In this document: in pieces, positions 12,037-24,039 of the stretch
How the letters are laid out: every line of letters begins with the position of its first letter
Position numbering within the stretch: the first letter of the stretch is position 1
Source of the DNA: Melampsora larici-populina 98AG31
Lineage: Eukaryota > Basidiomycota > Pucciniomycetes > Pucciniales > Melampsoraceae
Assembly: GCF_000204055.1 (NCBI RefSeq)
Contig: NW_006768838.1
Location: 177,373 to 241,372, forward strand
Direction of reading: 5' to 3'
Length of the DNA: 64,000 nucleotides
Notes under the pieces: generated by a model
What the model was told of the DNA's origin: nothing
Database searches by the model: none
Seen by the model: only the letters and a program-made list of their open reading frames with translations
Made by a program: the position numbers and the translations under genes

Positions 12037-12554
12037 TCATATCTTTACAACAAATGGACATGAGACATCAAGTGTGAGTACTGCCAATCTAGGCAAACAA
12101 GTTTTATGAATCCAATGTTCTTGATGACACCAGAGTTGAACATAGCGTTCTCCAACACTGAAAGCCTGAATGCAGATAGGACACTTATCGTGTTCTTCTT
12201 TCTCAAACAAATCCGAACTTGACCGAGGTATTTGAGAGGATTGCGCCACAAGACGAGAAGTGTAGAGACTGGTCCATTCCTTGATACCACAGGTAGGACC
12301 AAGATTGATATCAAGGTCGAAAGCGAGTAATTTGATGAACTCAAGATGCAGATGTTTGAATTTCACCGCTTGAATCCACTTGTCAATCGCTGGCGCTCTT
12401 TTTCTCGCGGCCTTCTAGTTCTATTTAGTATGTTGGCCTCCGCATTTCTCAAAGCGAGGATGAAATCAGGTAGGATTCGCTTAGCTTTGTTCAAAGTTAT
12501 GGGATCCTTGTCATATGCCATCTGAATGGATTGGATCGTGGTCAAGAGTTCCAA
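12037..12554 (-). CDS. Small RING-H2 domain protein or remnant
   Basis: The 3' portion (12366-12037) encodes a RING-H2-like finger: CPICIQAFSVGERYVQL, then CHQEHWIHKTCL, then SCPF. The last expected cysteine pair member (CPxC) is missing because the frame ends as CPFVVKI, so the eighth zinc ligand is not visible. An upstream frame (12554-12363) encodes ELLTTIQSIQMAYDKDPITL and could be a preceding exon, but the join is unclear: a stop at ~12417 separates it from the RING frame, an ACTAAAT branch-site-like sequence and an AG lie there, and no good donor is visible. It may be a small ubiquitin ligase, a fast-evolving family member or a pseudogene. Confidence 0.5.
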
Positions 12555-13441
12555 GAAATATCAACTAGTTGGGATGGTTAAATCCAAAGGAACCGAAAGT
12601 AGCGAGTGAAATATGTAAAAGAGTCGAGAAGTTTTTTTTGGATGGTTGATCATGAGGAAGTAGGAAGATACTTCTTGATACTAATTATTCCTACAGCCTT
12701 TAATATAGGAGTCAAAGCCGATCCCTCTTCAGCATCCAGCACTTGAAAAACCTAAGCTGCTAAACTCACTCTCGTTGCTGTATCTCGCTTTATAAAAAGC
12801 ACACCCTTTGTAAGCGCTGACGACTGTTTGGCATTTCAGGTCATGTTGAGTACCCTTGAATGCTATATAGAAGCTGAGTGGTCAGCATCAAGTGCCGCAT
12901 GTCTAGTTTTTGGGAGTCGTACAAGGTCGTATATATGGTAAAATAATACATGCTGAAAAGTCTCGAAGCGTCGTAACAAACTTGCAGCAAATCGCCTCAG
13001 GCTCTGTGGTTTGCCCTGCCTTCCTCTTAAAAAGGGAAAAAAGTTTGATGTTTTGTCAGTGTTGCAACGGATCTTGTTGGCTGAGCGGAGAGTATCAATT
13101 TGAGCCTCGAAAAGTTTCAAGTCATTGTCGTGGCCGCCTGCTCGAATGACTTCTACACGTCCAATCTGTTAGAAGTGATAGTTAAGAACGAAGCAAGAGT
13201 GGAACTTTCATATTCCTGGAGCAATTTGATATTTCGGTGCAGTTTCGCCTGCCACCGGAATCCGACCGCGCTGGGCCGGGATGGCAGTAGCGGTGCCGGA
13301 GCATGGTCCCTTTCGAGAAAAGTGGTTCGAGTTGAACCCCGACTTCGGTCCCCAACCAAGATGATTTCCCCCTGGACTCCGCTCACTGGGTGGGAATCAT
13401 GTCATCCACGATCGTGATCCAGACTCGCCAGGACGGCTACC
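12555..13441. promoter_or_regulatory. Upstream region of the RING fragment and the Sfi1-like gene
   Basis: Divergent intergenic region. Its right half (13200-13441) is GC-richer and contains overlapping frames on both strands with no recognisable domain; it is probably 5' UTR and promoter of the gene starting at 13442. Confidence 0.35.
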
Positions 13442-16400
13442 ATGGACGCGTTACGAGGCCTCTCGAAGAAGGCATCCTCCTCTAGTCTCTCGCAGTTTTT
13501 GGATCTACCCAAACTTGAATTCGACGTCTTGACTAAAATTGTGGCCCTTACGCCTGCAAACACAACCACTTTCAACGCGTTATTGGAGCCCTACCACGAG
13601 GTTTTAAAACAATACGATATTGATCATCGAAGTGACGAGAAGATATACACATTATTGCTAAAGCTCAGTTTGGTACCTGGGTCGAATTGGCGGCAGAAAT
13701 GGCACTTAATCACCCAAGAACGCCAATTTTCGCCAGTCGAAGCCAAAGGTGCTCACCGTGTTCATGCGGGCGATCTACCTCAACAACAGACGCAACACCT
13801 CAACAGAAACGTGAGGAATGGCCCGATGAAAAACGACGCAGAATCCGCTACCGGGCCGGTATCTAATAGATCACGTCTACCCAACATGAAACGCGCGATG
13901 GAACGCTTGGATGTTGATGCTGTCGGGCTGTCTCGAACCGCGAAATCAAATGTATCTCCTGGCTTAATGCAGGCAACGCCCAGGAAGTCCGTCCATTTTT
14001 TGCCCTCTGCCCTCAATCACCTTAGTAATCCAAAGCCCACCAGAAAGCCCGAGACAGTCATGCCTCTACAGGTAGCCTCAAACACACCGCATTTGGTAGA
14101 TAAGATCAACATCTTAGCGCACACTTGGAGACATCAGCAAACTTTGAGGAAGACATTTTTTCATTGGAAGTGGAATCTGGACAGATGGCGCAGAGTAGGC
14201 AAAGAAGTTCAAAGAGTCAGAGGTCTGTTGGATCTCAGTGCCCCTTACGAACAATGGAAGAGCAAGCAACGCGCGATCAAATTACAGCTTGTCACAGTTG
14301 AACGTGTTTGTCGCATCAGGTTTGTTTTTTCAATTCTATCTCTCAGAGTCCCTATCCCTGGATTGATAGTGTGATTGGTCTGGTCGAATTGGTCAACAGA
14401 TTGCTCATGAAAAGTTTGGATTGCTGGAGACAATTGACAATCAAAAAATGTGACGAAAGATTACAATTCTTTCGACTGCAAGCATGCGATGAAGTGCAAA
14501 GAAACCGGAATCAAGTCTTGATGGGAGAGGTGTTGATTGTTTGTTTGTCAATTCTATGTTCTTTCCCGATATCGACTATCATTGAGCAGGCTTTAACACG
14601 TGATTTGATTTGGATTACCTAGCGATGGTTGTCTCATACTCGTTCATCAAAATTCTACATCATTTCTTCGCGCGATCTCGTACATCGCCTTTTACTAGCA
14701 TGGCGCACAAAACGCACACATGTCCTTCATTTACATTCCTTGTCATCCAGGTTTATCAAAAGGGCGGTTAGGATTGAATTTCAAAATATGTATGGATTAT
14801 GGAAAAACAAAACTGCCATTCGCCGCAGGGAGAATGATCTTATTGCGCGTTGCGACCTGAGACTACTCGGAAAGACATTTGGATTATGGAGGTTTAAAAC
14901 GTAAGATCACGCTTCTTTTGGGGCTCAAGAGAAGTCACTTGACGATTAAAACTCGAATTTGGCATCTGCTGTCTATGAAAATAGGTCTCAATTTATCATA
15001 GGCAAGCGTTTTCTCGAACGATGTACATCTCGCCATTTTTTTCGACTATGGCAGCACACTTTGGTCTATCAACGTGTCCGTGAATATCCTTTTGTCTATC
15101 TCTGCTTTCCACTTACGAGAACTCGATCTTCTTTCTCTCCATCCAGAGGCTGAAAAATGCTGAGAAATCCACGATGGAGCGGCGAGACTATAATATCGGC
15201 AGATATGTCATACGATATTGGGTCATCCTTGAACGCGGGCGATTTCTTGAACACATACGTGATACAAGATGTCTTCAGTATCATATTGGGGTCTGGGTAG
15301 CAGAGCGGAGAGGAATACAGAGTCGGCTACAAGGTAGGATTGTATCATATGTTTTATATTGATGTTAAATGAGGTCTTGCATCATTCTTCTTACTGTTTC
15401 GAATTCGTGGTCTTATTTGCTCGCCGTAGCTATGCATACTTTGCACATTGAGCATAGGTCGATGAAGGCCCTACGCACCGCATGGCTATCTTGGCATCAG
15501 CGATTGAGAGATGCCCGTCAAGCTGAAAAAATCGCAGAAGAGTGGTGTCGAGCCAAGACATTACAACATTTCTTGAGAACGATGAAGATATGCTCCGAAC
15601 AAATTGCAGCCCGTTACATCGAGTCTCATCAGATACGAATACACCTAACCAGACACCGGCTCATCAAGATTTGGCGTAAGAAAACCCGTAAAAAGAGGGT
15701 GGCACGTTGGCTGCAGATGTGTAAACGTAGACGAGTTCAAGAATGGTACAACTGTGAGTTTATAGATTGTCTTTCAACTTCTTACCATCACTTATCGTGG
15801 CTATAGTATGGATAAAATTGTATAGGCAGAAGAAGTATGAGGTAATCGCGTTGCAGAAGCTGCATACAATGGCTAGACTGGTGCGTGACCAGGCTCACTA
15901 CACTGAGATAAGAACTTTGCTTTGCCTAAACTTATCTATGACCTTATCTTTGCTAGCGGATTTGTAGGACTGCTTTTGAAGTCTGGCATTTTAATGCAAT
16001 TTTTGTGATCGACTGCGACCTCAAAGCCATGCAAGTTTTTCGTAGGCGTACTATCCAGTAAGTGTTTTCTTGGTATTGAATGCACCAAAATACGCTACTG
16101 ATATTCATCCTCTCGCAGCACTTACACGGTCCGTTGGGCGGCGAGAAAACACGACCTATCAGATTCAATAGAGATAGCCCTCCATTTTTCAGCACGAAAT
16201 GAGTATGGTAAGTCGTCTGACACACCCATCGTAGCATTGTGCAAAGTTATATCGCTAATTAATCTACGTGACACCCATAGTTGCAAAGAAACAGCTGTTT
16301 TTGTACTGGTTGAGTTTGACACGACGTTTGCGAGAGAATCAAGTGAGGTTGGATCGGCAGCTTTCCAACGAACGTAATCGTCTCTTATGCAATGCCTTGA

Positions 16401-17048
16401 AATGGTGGCGCGAAGTTCTGTGCGAGCGAAGGCTAACTGATACAGTGGGCATCTTCATTCTCAGATACATGTATTGTTCCTACACAGTCAGGTATACTGA
16501 CCCGTGCCGTATTACGTGTAGGAAAACGCTGTGAGATCTCGTGGCGAGAAAATTTATAAATCGCGTACGTTACAGACATGGATCGCTCGTTCCGGCTTGA
16601 TCACTATACTACGAAGTTCTAGAAAGAGTTGTGCTCTCGCGCATCTTCAGATATGGAGAACAACTACGCGCGAAAAATTAGATAGAATGATGGCTACTAA
16701 AATCGATCACGAAAACTTGTCAAAAGTTTATTTCGCAAGATGGTTACAGAATTTTCTTGATATTAAAGCTTCCAAGATGATAAAGTGAGTAGCTTACCTC
16801 ATATTTTGAGGATGAGAATTGTATATAGACTGATTTGATTTTTTGACCCTTGGACATATAGTCGATTCAGATATCCTACCACTTTGAAGAGAGGTCTATC
16901 TTATATGTCTGGAAATCAACATCATGTTGAGACCGATGAGGAAATAGCACCTGGACCCGGTGACTCTTTGATGATGACAGGGACCTACCAAGCGAACGGA
17001 TATAACTCGACTTTAAGCTCATTAATGCAAAGACCAAATAGATTTTAA
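13442..17048 (+). CDS. Sfi1-like centrin-binding repeat protein (spindle pole body)
   Basis: A many-exon gene. Exon 1 is 13442-14319, exon 2 starts at 14400 (in-frame join giving RIRLLMKSLDCW), and the last exon is 16862-17048, ending SSLMQRPNRF. Intermediate exons lie near 14630-14901, 14990-15080, 15160-15330, 15430-15750, 15830-16060, 16120-16210, 16290-16500 and 16530-16784. Across the region the product is strongly basic and carries about fifteen degenerate repeats centred on aromatic-x-x-Trp (FFHWKWN, YEQWKSK, LDCWRQL, YGLWKNK, FGLWRFK, FRLWQHT, LSWHQR, IKIWRKK, LQTWIAR, FARWLQN), spaced ~25-40 residues. That is the Sfi1 pattern, in which each helix binds one centrin (Cdc31) on the half-bridge of the spindle pole body. 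The N-terminus (PKLEFDVLTKIVALTP) precedes the repeats. Minor exon borders are not all certain. Confidence 0.75.
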
Positions 17049-17781
17049 GTGTTGAAATTCGATCATAGGATGCTCAGATTGTTTTGCTATGTATGTGATC
17101 TTGGAAATCTGTAAAAAAACCTTTTTGAAATATAGAGAGCAATTTGTCTCAAAGCTTTTCAGAATGAAACATCTTCTTTCAATTGGGGTTTGATCTAAAT
17201 GATGCCAATGGTATGATTTATGAATTTTACATGCATGACAATGACATCATGTTGTTTACCACTCTCATTCCCGGTCCTTTCATTTTTATGCTTCATTTCC
17301 TTAGAAATTGATTTTTCACTTCACTTTGGGGAATTCGTTGTCAACCCCCATTTCTTCCCCTTCAATGAAGAAAGAATGAAGCTTATACATACCTGCTCAC
17401 TAACTTCTTTTGGTACGATTGCTTTTGAGTTTGTTATTCTTGCAGTCACCTAGCGGGGTGACATTTTAGACACTCGATTGAATTTTTTGGGCATCGTCGT
17501 GTGTTGAGGATGTATAGTTCGCACGGTGCTGGGTGTCGCGTTCAGACTCCAGATGATAATTTAGGTAAAGAGTGATGAAAGCGTTGACCTGAATCTCCTG
17601 TCGATTGCTGGGCTGTGAAACTTGGAATGGTGGTGACATATGAGGTAAGAATCGAGATGAGCCACGAGCCTGCGGTTCAGTCTGTTTAACTTTCAGTACA
17701 AGAGCAGACGTACCCTATTATAAATATCTGCTTGAGTAGATTCTCTTTGATCCATTGCATTTTTATCGTCAACCAAACCAG
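17049..17781. promoter_or_regulatory. Intergenic upstream of F-box gene 1
   Basis: No coding signal. The sequence ACCCTATTATAAATATCT near 17710-17730 is a plausible TATA element about 55-60 bp before the ATG at 17782. Confidence 0.35.
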
Positions 17782-19419
17782 ATGGAGGAACCAAGCGAAG
17801 TAAAAACTCAACTTTCACTTTTCCGCCTACCGGACGAGATCCTTCTTAAGATTATAGGACACCTTGATGACTGGAGCGAAGCTGAAGAGATTCACGATAA
17901 GAAGCTGGAGCAAACAGTTACCATTCCTGGGTTCGGAGGGCCGATTGCTCTACGGATGTATCTACACGACGCTGAATGTCCAATCTTAACTAGCTTTCAA
18001 ACCTTTGCCGTCGTCAACCATCAGATTTATTCTCTATGTCGACCTATCATATGGCAGGTGAATAGTATTTGTCACATTTAAGATGTCCAGAAGGTTCTGA
18101 TGTGTACTGATCCTTTTCCACTCTCCCTTCGCTGCGCTACGATGCTGCAGCGTCTTACGTTCCCTTCTCCGTTACCAGGTCCAATGACGACCTGGATGAA
18201 GGAAATCTTACCGAAACACGGATCGTATGTCAAAACAGTATACGCGGAGTTAAGGGAGGAATGGTTTGAAAGACCACCAAAGCCGCTTTCTATCAAACAA
18301 GCAATCAAACACACAGACCGACGTCAGCATGCACCGGGATCAGGAATCGAAGAAGCTAAGGAGTCCGACGATGATGAAGACATCTATACCGACAATTTCT
18401 CCGTCAGCCTTACACATCGGCGGCATCAGCATGAGCCCACATCGCTCGGTCTGTGTCCAGAAAATCTGGTTCGGGTGCTTTCTTATTGTGAAAAGCTTAC
18501 CACACTCGAACTCATTTGTCCGGATACGGAGCGGAACTATCCTAATTCAGGCGAAGTGCGAAACTTGAGTTACAATCTTACCTCGTTGTTTTCTGAACTT
18601 GGAAATCTTCAACATCTCAAGCTATCCGGGCCTTATAACTCATCCATACAAGCAGAATGCATCTACAAACCTCTCACGCAGCTCCCACTTCTCGAATCAC
18701 TCGATTTGGCATGCGTTGCGGTTGAAGACCGGAGAAAACTTGGCAGTCTTGCTACTTCTCTTCACAGTCTCAAGAAGCTCAGATGTCTGGTTATGGATGA
18801 AGTCGATGCCCTAAACAGCTCTTGGGGCTGTCAAGAAGGTCCCCCTCATTTGGATAGTCTTATGATCACTGATTGTACACATCTTCGGTTCGCAAAGACA
18901 CCGGTGTTTGTCAGCTCATGGGCGCCTCACCTGACTCATTTGGAGCTCAGATTTGTTGAGCCTTACGATGACTTATCACAAGAAGACCTTTCTCGCTTCA
19001 ACCCCAAACGTAATCGAGTTTCACTCCCGGCTTTAACACATTTGACTATATGGCCTCATTCGGGATGTCACTATATCCACTGTTTTTCGGATTGTAAAGA
19101 GCTTCGTCAACTCACATTTAATTACTTTATCAGGTGTGACGAAGAAGACGAAGAAGACAAAGATGAAGATTTCATACCAGATCCAGATGGTTCATATAAA
19201 GGACTTATTGCACTTTCAGAGTTTATCGCCGAGAATGTATTTCCTAAGCTCAAGGTGATAGTCATACCTATTGAAGAAGATCACTTTCCACTTGAACCAA
19301 TCTCAGCTGCTGCGCTGTCTCCGTTGGAAGAATTCTGCAAACTCAATGGCATAGAATTGAAACTTTTTCCTGGGGATATACGCCGTAAGACTTGGCGTGT
19401 TCGCCATAATTACGACTGA
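17782..19419 (+). CDS. F-box protein with C-terminal LRR-like region, paralogue 1
   Basis: Exons 17782-18057 and 18151-19419 join in frame (CAG | CGTCTTACG) to 514 residues. An in-frame TTG at 17755 lies upstream, but 17782 is the first ATG. An N-terminal F-box (FRLPDEILLKIIGHL, residues ~17-31) should bind Skp1 in an SCF ubiquitin ligase. The rest has irregular leucine-rich segments (LVRVLSYCEKLTTLEL, LGNLQHLKL, LPLLESLDL, LKKLRCLVMDEVD, LPALTHLTIWP) likely forming a substrate-binding solenoid, with an acidic insert (DEEDEEDKDED). The gene at 49177 is a paralogue with the intron at the same place. The substrate is unknown. Confidence 0.8.
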
Positions 19420-19993
19420 ATTCTTTGACATTAAAATGAAGGTTTCGAGTCTAGATGTTTTGTTTACTATATCAAGCTTTTCTCAAATGTTTCTTGAAAG
19501 TGTCAATCTAACCCCAATACCATTGCTGTCTGTAGATGTTATGAGCGAGTTGTACTTCACTTGTCAATTATCTTCAGATTGTTTGACATACTTCCTTGTT
19601 CTCTCCTCTTTTCTTGCTTATCATTGTATTCTCTTTGTATACAGTGTAGTTCTAGACAGATACAATCAAGATGCTACTGAGCTTTAGCTCTCCATGTGTT
19701 TGTATATGAGCGGTTGAGCCTTGTAAGATGCCTGACTAACCTTTTCCGCCATGTGCCAGGATGAAATTTGTACATCCAGTGCTTAGTCTTGTTTGCCATC
19801 ATTGTTTATTTCAAATTATGGTGGGCGACAGCAAACTTGCAAAGTAAGGAAAAGCCCGATCAGGACTTTTACCCGATTTGTAGTCCCACATACACTTGAA
19901 ATTGCTGTAATACGTGAATTCATATGTAAATTTGTAAATCGAGACTCCTTTCCTCAATATCAATTGATTTGATATCACCACTCAAGACAACCT

Positions 19994-22075
19994 GATGGCT
20001 CTTTCCAGATCTCAGAAGGCTCAACGTTATCGGCAACACGGTAATTCACGACCTACGAAGAGACCCAAGTATTGAAATGAACCGTGGCGCAATCAGAGCT
20101 CTGATGAGCAATCCGACTCAGACCTTTCAAGTTTAACATCTTCATCCGATTGCAAGTCACAAAGTGAATCAGACCTTGACGAAGCTAACAACTCTGAAGA
20201 TAAAGCTGAATACGAAGTTGAAGTCATATCTCAATCCCAATTCAAAGACTCTATCCCTCACCCGCCCCAGAAAGTTGTCAAGACCTCTCGTCAAATTGCT
20301 GCGATTGACCGGAAATGGGAGATTCTCAAAGATGCCATTGGAGGCTGCAGCTTACTATGATGATTATGAAATTTCAAACTCAAAGGCTATCCAACAATTT
20401 GATGAACTGAAAGAGTTACAAGATTTCAATTACACACAAAGAGAAATGGAACTTGCTAGAAAATCAACTGCATCCATGGATGCCTCAATTTCAACAATCA
20501 AGTCATCTTTTTGGCGACAAACAGCACCTTTAACAGGATATGAAGTTGGAAAGTCTCACACTGAGAGGTTAAGAAAACAAGCCTCACATTTCATCACTTA
20601 CAAAAGATTACCAACCCAAGGAAATGGCTTAGCCACCCAGCACTTTTCCGTTCTAGATGATACAGAGGTGTTGTGAACAATTTTGGAATGGATTTCTACT
20701 CATAAGGTTGGCAAGGTGAGTGATGCATTACATCTTGACTCTTGTAAATTATGATTCAACTGATATTTTTTATTCTCTTTCATCAGGTTTTGCCCAGGAT
20801 GCTAGTAATTCACCTTGCCAATGTGATCCTACCTCAATTTGATCAGTACAAATGTCCTATCTCAGATAGAACGGCTCAACAATGGATGCACAACCTAGGT
20901 CTCACGGTCAAAGCATACTCAAAATGCCTCTATTACGATGGGCACAAACACGCTGACGTAGTAATCTATTGACACCAATATGGCATCCAACTCAAACAAC
21001 TCTGCAACCGGGAAGTTCACTACCTCGGACCGGATTGTGACCAAATTGTGTATCCTGAACTTGAAGGATCTGATTGGGAGATTGTATGTGTTTATCAAGA
21101 CAAGTGTACAATTCACACCCATGAAGAACCTCTGAAGGGATGGTTTGCAGAGAAAGACTGTTCTTTCAAGCGCAAGGATGATGGCAAGTTGATTCACACC
21201 TCGGATTTCACTGAACAGAAACATGGTCGACTCGTGGTACCCAATCAAGATTCCAACTGTCCTCTTTGATTCAAGGATGCTGCCATTGTGATCTATCCTG
21301 GAGAACACAGGGACACATACTGGAATAGCGTTCAACTTCAGAAACAAATTGAAGAATGTGTGATTCCAATGTTCAACTATTTGAACCCGGGATGCCAAGC
21401 TTTGTTCATCTTCAACTGCTCGTCCGCGCACAAATCCTTTGCACCAAATGCTCTCTGAGTTGAAAAAATGAATATGGGATCTGCTGGCGGACAACCTCAC
21501 CTTCAAAGCACAACAATTCCCACAGACGATCCCAACATCCCTGAAGGCCTTTGTGGACAAGTTCAATTGATGAACTTCTCTTCAGACTATCTTGGTGTCA
21601 AAAAGATCAAGAATAAACCCAATCTACAGCTAGCAAATGAACCCAAAGGGGTCCAGCAAGTCCTTGTTGAGCGGGGCTTATAGTCCTCTCATAATGAGAA
21701 GCGTGCTTTAAGAGGTCTAAAACATCTTAATCTCAAGTGTGACCAATGTAAACTTAGTGGACTCGCCAGAGAGAAAATACTCAGAGCCAAACGTCTAATG
21801 TAAAATTTTGAAACACCGGATCCTCAAGACATTGAAGGTCAAGGCCTCAATTGTTGTGCTTAAAAGATCTTATCAAATCAATCCGACTTCAAGAACAAAA
21901 AACCAGTGCTACAAACAGTGATTGAGGAAGCTGGTCACATGTGCACATTCCTCCCTAAGTTCCATTGTAAATTGAATCTGACCAAACATGTTTTGTTCTT
22001 TACCAAGGGAGGCAAGTCTACTCAATCTATTTTGAATCATCAACTGCTAACAAAGATAAATATTGTTTCAAATTA
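19994..22075 (+). pseudogene. Decayed DDE-superfamily transposase
   Basis: Successive blocks in order resemble the DDE endonuclease family common in basidiomycete genomes: a Ser/Asp-rich N-terminus, a helical region (QQWMHNLGLTVKAYSKCLYY then DGHKHADVV), a block around VCVYQDKCTIHTHEE, GRLVVPNQD, VIYPGEHRDTYWNS, FIFNCSSAHKSFAPNAL, PKGVQQVLVERGL, and HMCTFLPKFHCKLNL near the end. At least six in-frame stops interrupt it (for example ~20674, 20969, 21267 and 21457). Catalytic positions also look lost: the family's Asp in the FxFDxSSxH block is Asn here, and the Glu expected after FHCELN is not visible. It is a dead copy. No terminal inverted repeat was identified. Confidence 0.75.
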
Positions 22076-22407
22076 ACTTTAGGATTTTGTAATGTAAGCC
22101 CCACAGCTAGTAGCCTCCAACAAAGTAAAGATTTATGGGAAAAGCTTAGAGCCAGCTGTCCTGTGGTGATGGTCCATTGTTTTTTCAATTGATGTGACCA
22201 AATTAGACACAAATTGATGTGAGTTTTTCTTTTTTGCTTTGATGAATCCAATATCGATGAATTTTCATTTTGATCAATCATTTTAGGGAAAAACACTTTG
22301 GTCCAGACCCTACCGCCAAAATATACAAGTCTCATCGTCGTATCTAACTGAAACAAAAACAAGCACACAAGAACTTGACTGGAGAACTTGACTTGAATGT
22401 TGTAATT

Positions 22408-23409
22408 CTAATTACTTGTGGAGGCATCAGATGAGTACTTGTCCTTTAATCTTTGTTGCATTAACTTGAGGGTCTCCCTGGCAAGCTCGGTATGACAATT
22501 CTCTTCTTTCATCATTAAGACTTTGAGATTGTTAACTCGAACTAAACTGTCTTTGGCTTCAGCATCTTTTATAGCCATCTGCCTGGTGAGTTGAGTTCCT
22601 TCTTCAATAGCCTTGACTTGACGTTCAGCTAACTCATTTGACCGTTTAAGTTGTTCTTGACGTTTTTCTTGAAGTTGTTCAGCCTTTGAATTGTCAAGGT
22701 GTTGGCGTTTGGTTTTCTTGTTGCCTATTGTGCGAGGAGGAGTAAAGGCACAAGGGGTACTGACACCCAAATCAAGATCTGAGTTGCTGGAGGGGGCACT
22801 AAAGGAGTCGCTGAGGGGGTTGCTGGCCCTGGCAATTGACATTGCTAGAGGACCTGGTGGACCACGTTGCGCGGTCCACTTTGAAGCCACAGAAAGGATC
22901 CTCCATGCTGCGAGAGACTTGAATTGACCTTGGGTGCTGGTTTTGTTGTACATTCTGATCGCAAGTTCAGGCAAATTGGTCGGAACAGTAACGCTGGGAG
23001 GACTAAATTCAATCTGAGCCATGATGCCAGAGAACTTGAGTGTAGCTGTCTTCAAAGCAGCCCATCTACAAAAATGTAATGAATCAGTTTCATTCATTGG
23101 ACAGATAATAATAAAGAACTCAAAATTGACTCACTTTACTTTGACGGATTTGAGATCTCGTGCGGGTTTTGCAGAGGAGATCAACACAAGGTGATCAGTG
23201 ACTTGTTGGAAAAAGGTTTCGGCAGTCTGATTGGTGCCTTTCTTGAGTTGCTGGCTGATGTGAAGCCAAGCTGTTGCTAGTAACTCCTCTCCGGAAGAAG
23301 ACCAATTGGTAGACTTGGATTTATGACTAGTTGATGTGTTTCTATTTGATGATTTGGTGTCAATCTGTTCTTGGTTTGATGGGTTTGTTGTAGTTGAATA
23401 TGAATCCAT
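22408..23409 (-). CDS. Myb/SANT-like transposon accessory protein (PIF/Harbinger type)
   Basis: Two exons, 23409-23135 and 23065-22408, join in frame (AA | A TGG) to 310 residues; an in-frame ATG 18 bp upstream (23427) is an alternative start. The N-terminal half has a trihelix/Myb-like pattern: NWSSSGEELLATAWLHIS, GTNQTAETFFQQV, KWAALKTATLKFSGIMAQIE, MYNKTSTQGQFKSLAAWRIL. The same pattern is known in the DNA-binding partner of PIF/Harbinger transposases and in plant 'NAM-associated C-terminal' proteins. A Ser/Pro linker and a long charged coiled coil (KAEQLQEKRQEQLKRSNELA) follow. No Harbinger nuclease is in the window. The frame is free of stops, so it is either recent or retained. Confidence 0.75.
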
Positions 23410-23427
23410 TTTGATATGACTGATCAA

Positions 23428-23824
23428 TCAAGATGGGAATATCAAATGAAAAGGGATGTTGATCAAAATTGATGGTGATGAGGAGACACCCATACAGTTT
23501 TGGGAAAGATGGAGATGGATTGGGCTCGGTACATTTGGTATATTTTGCAGATACCGAGTTGGCATAGGGTCTGTAGATTTACTGGACCTCTGCCAATGTT
23601 TCACTGAATCAGTACGTACCAATCTGTAATTTGTACACAATTGGGAATTTTGAGGCTCGGTACTGTAAATTTTGATTTACCATGCCAAGCCTTGAAATAC
23701 TCAATCGTGTCCAGATACAGATCTGTACTGTCAGAACCACTCAAAAATTGGTAGGGGTCCAACCAATTCACTGGAACTCTGCCAAATCAGTATCTGCAAA
23801 AGCACTGGACTTTACTGAGCAGCA
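23428..23824. other. Repeat-like intergenic DNA
   Basis: Short GGTAC-, ATACCGAG- and TTACTG-containing segments recur, suggesting an old transposon fragment. No boundary or gene can be defined. Confidence 0.3.
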
Positions 23825-24039
23825 CGTCACCGCCAACATATTTACCTCGGATTGAAAAATACAAGGTATTATCGGATTACCAACCTCCAACAGAAGCTGT
23901 CCAAGGTTTTGATCCGAGGCAATTCCCAGCGCAGAAGATTACCTTGGACAAAAACCTTGGACAGACCTTGTCCAAGGTTTTACCTCCGATGATGCCTTGG
24001 ATTCCGCAACCCGAGGCATCTATGTTGGCAGTGCGTCAC
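23825..24039. mobile_element. Small MITE with CCAACATA termini
   Basis: The left end (CGCCAACATATTTACCTCGG) is an imperfect inverted match of the right end (CTGCCAACATAGATGCCTCG on the other strand), about 40 bp of terminal inverted repeat in all. CGTCAC occurs just outside both ends (23825-23830 and 24034-24039) and may be a target duplication. The interior repeats CCTTGGAC/GTCCAAGG several times in both orientations. No coding capacity. Confidence 0.55.

Noticed and set aside
13780..14016. Minus-strand frame inside the Sfi1-like gene
   Set aside because: Antisense to exon 1, which splices in frame to exon 2.
17755..17781. N-terminal extension of F-box gene 1 from a TTG
   Set aside because: A TTG start is unlikely in a nuclear fungal gene, and an ATG follows at 17782; the paralogue shows the same pattern at 49162/49177.
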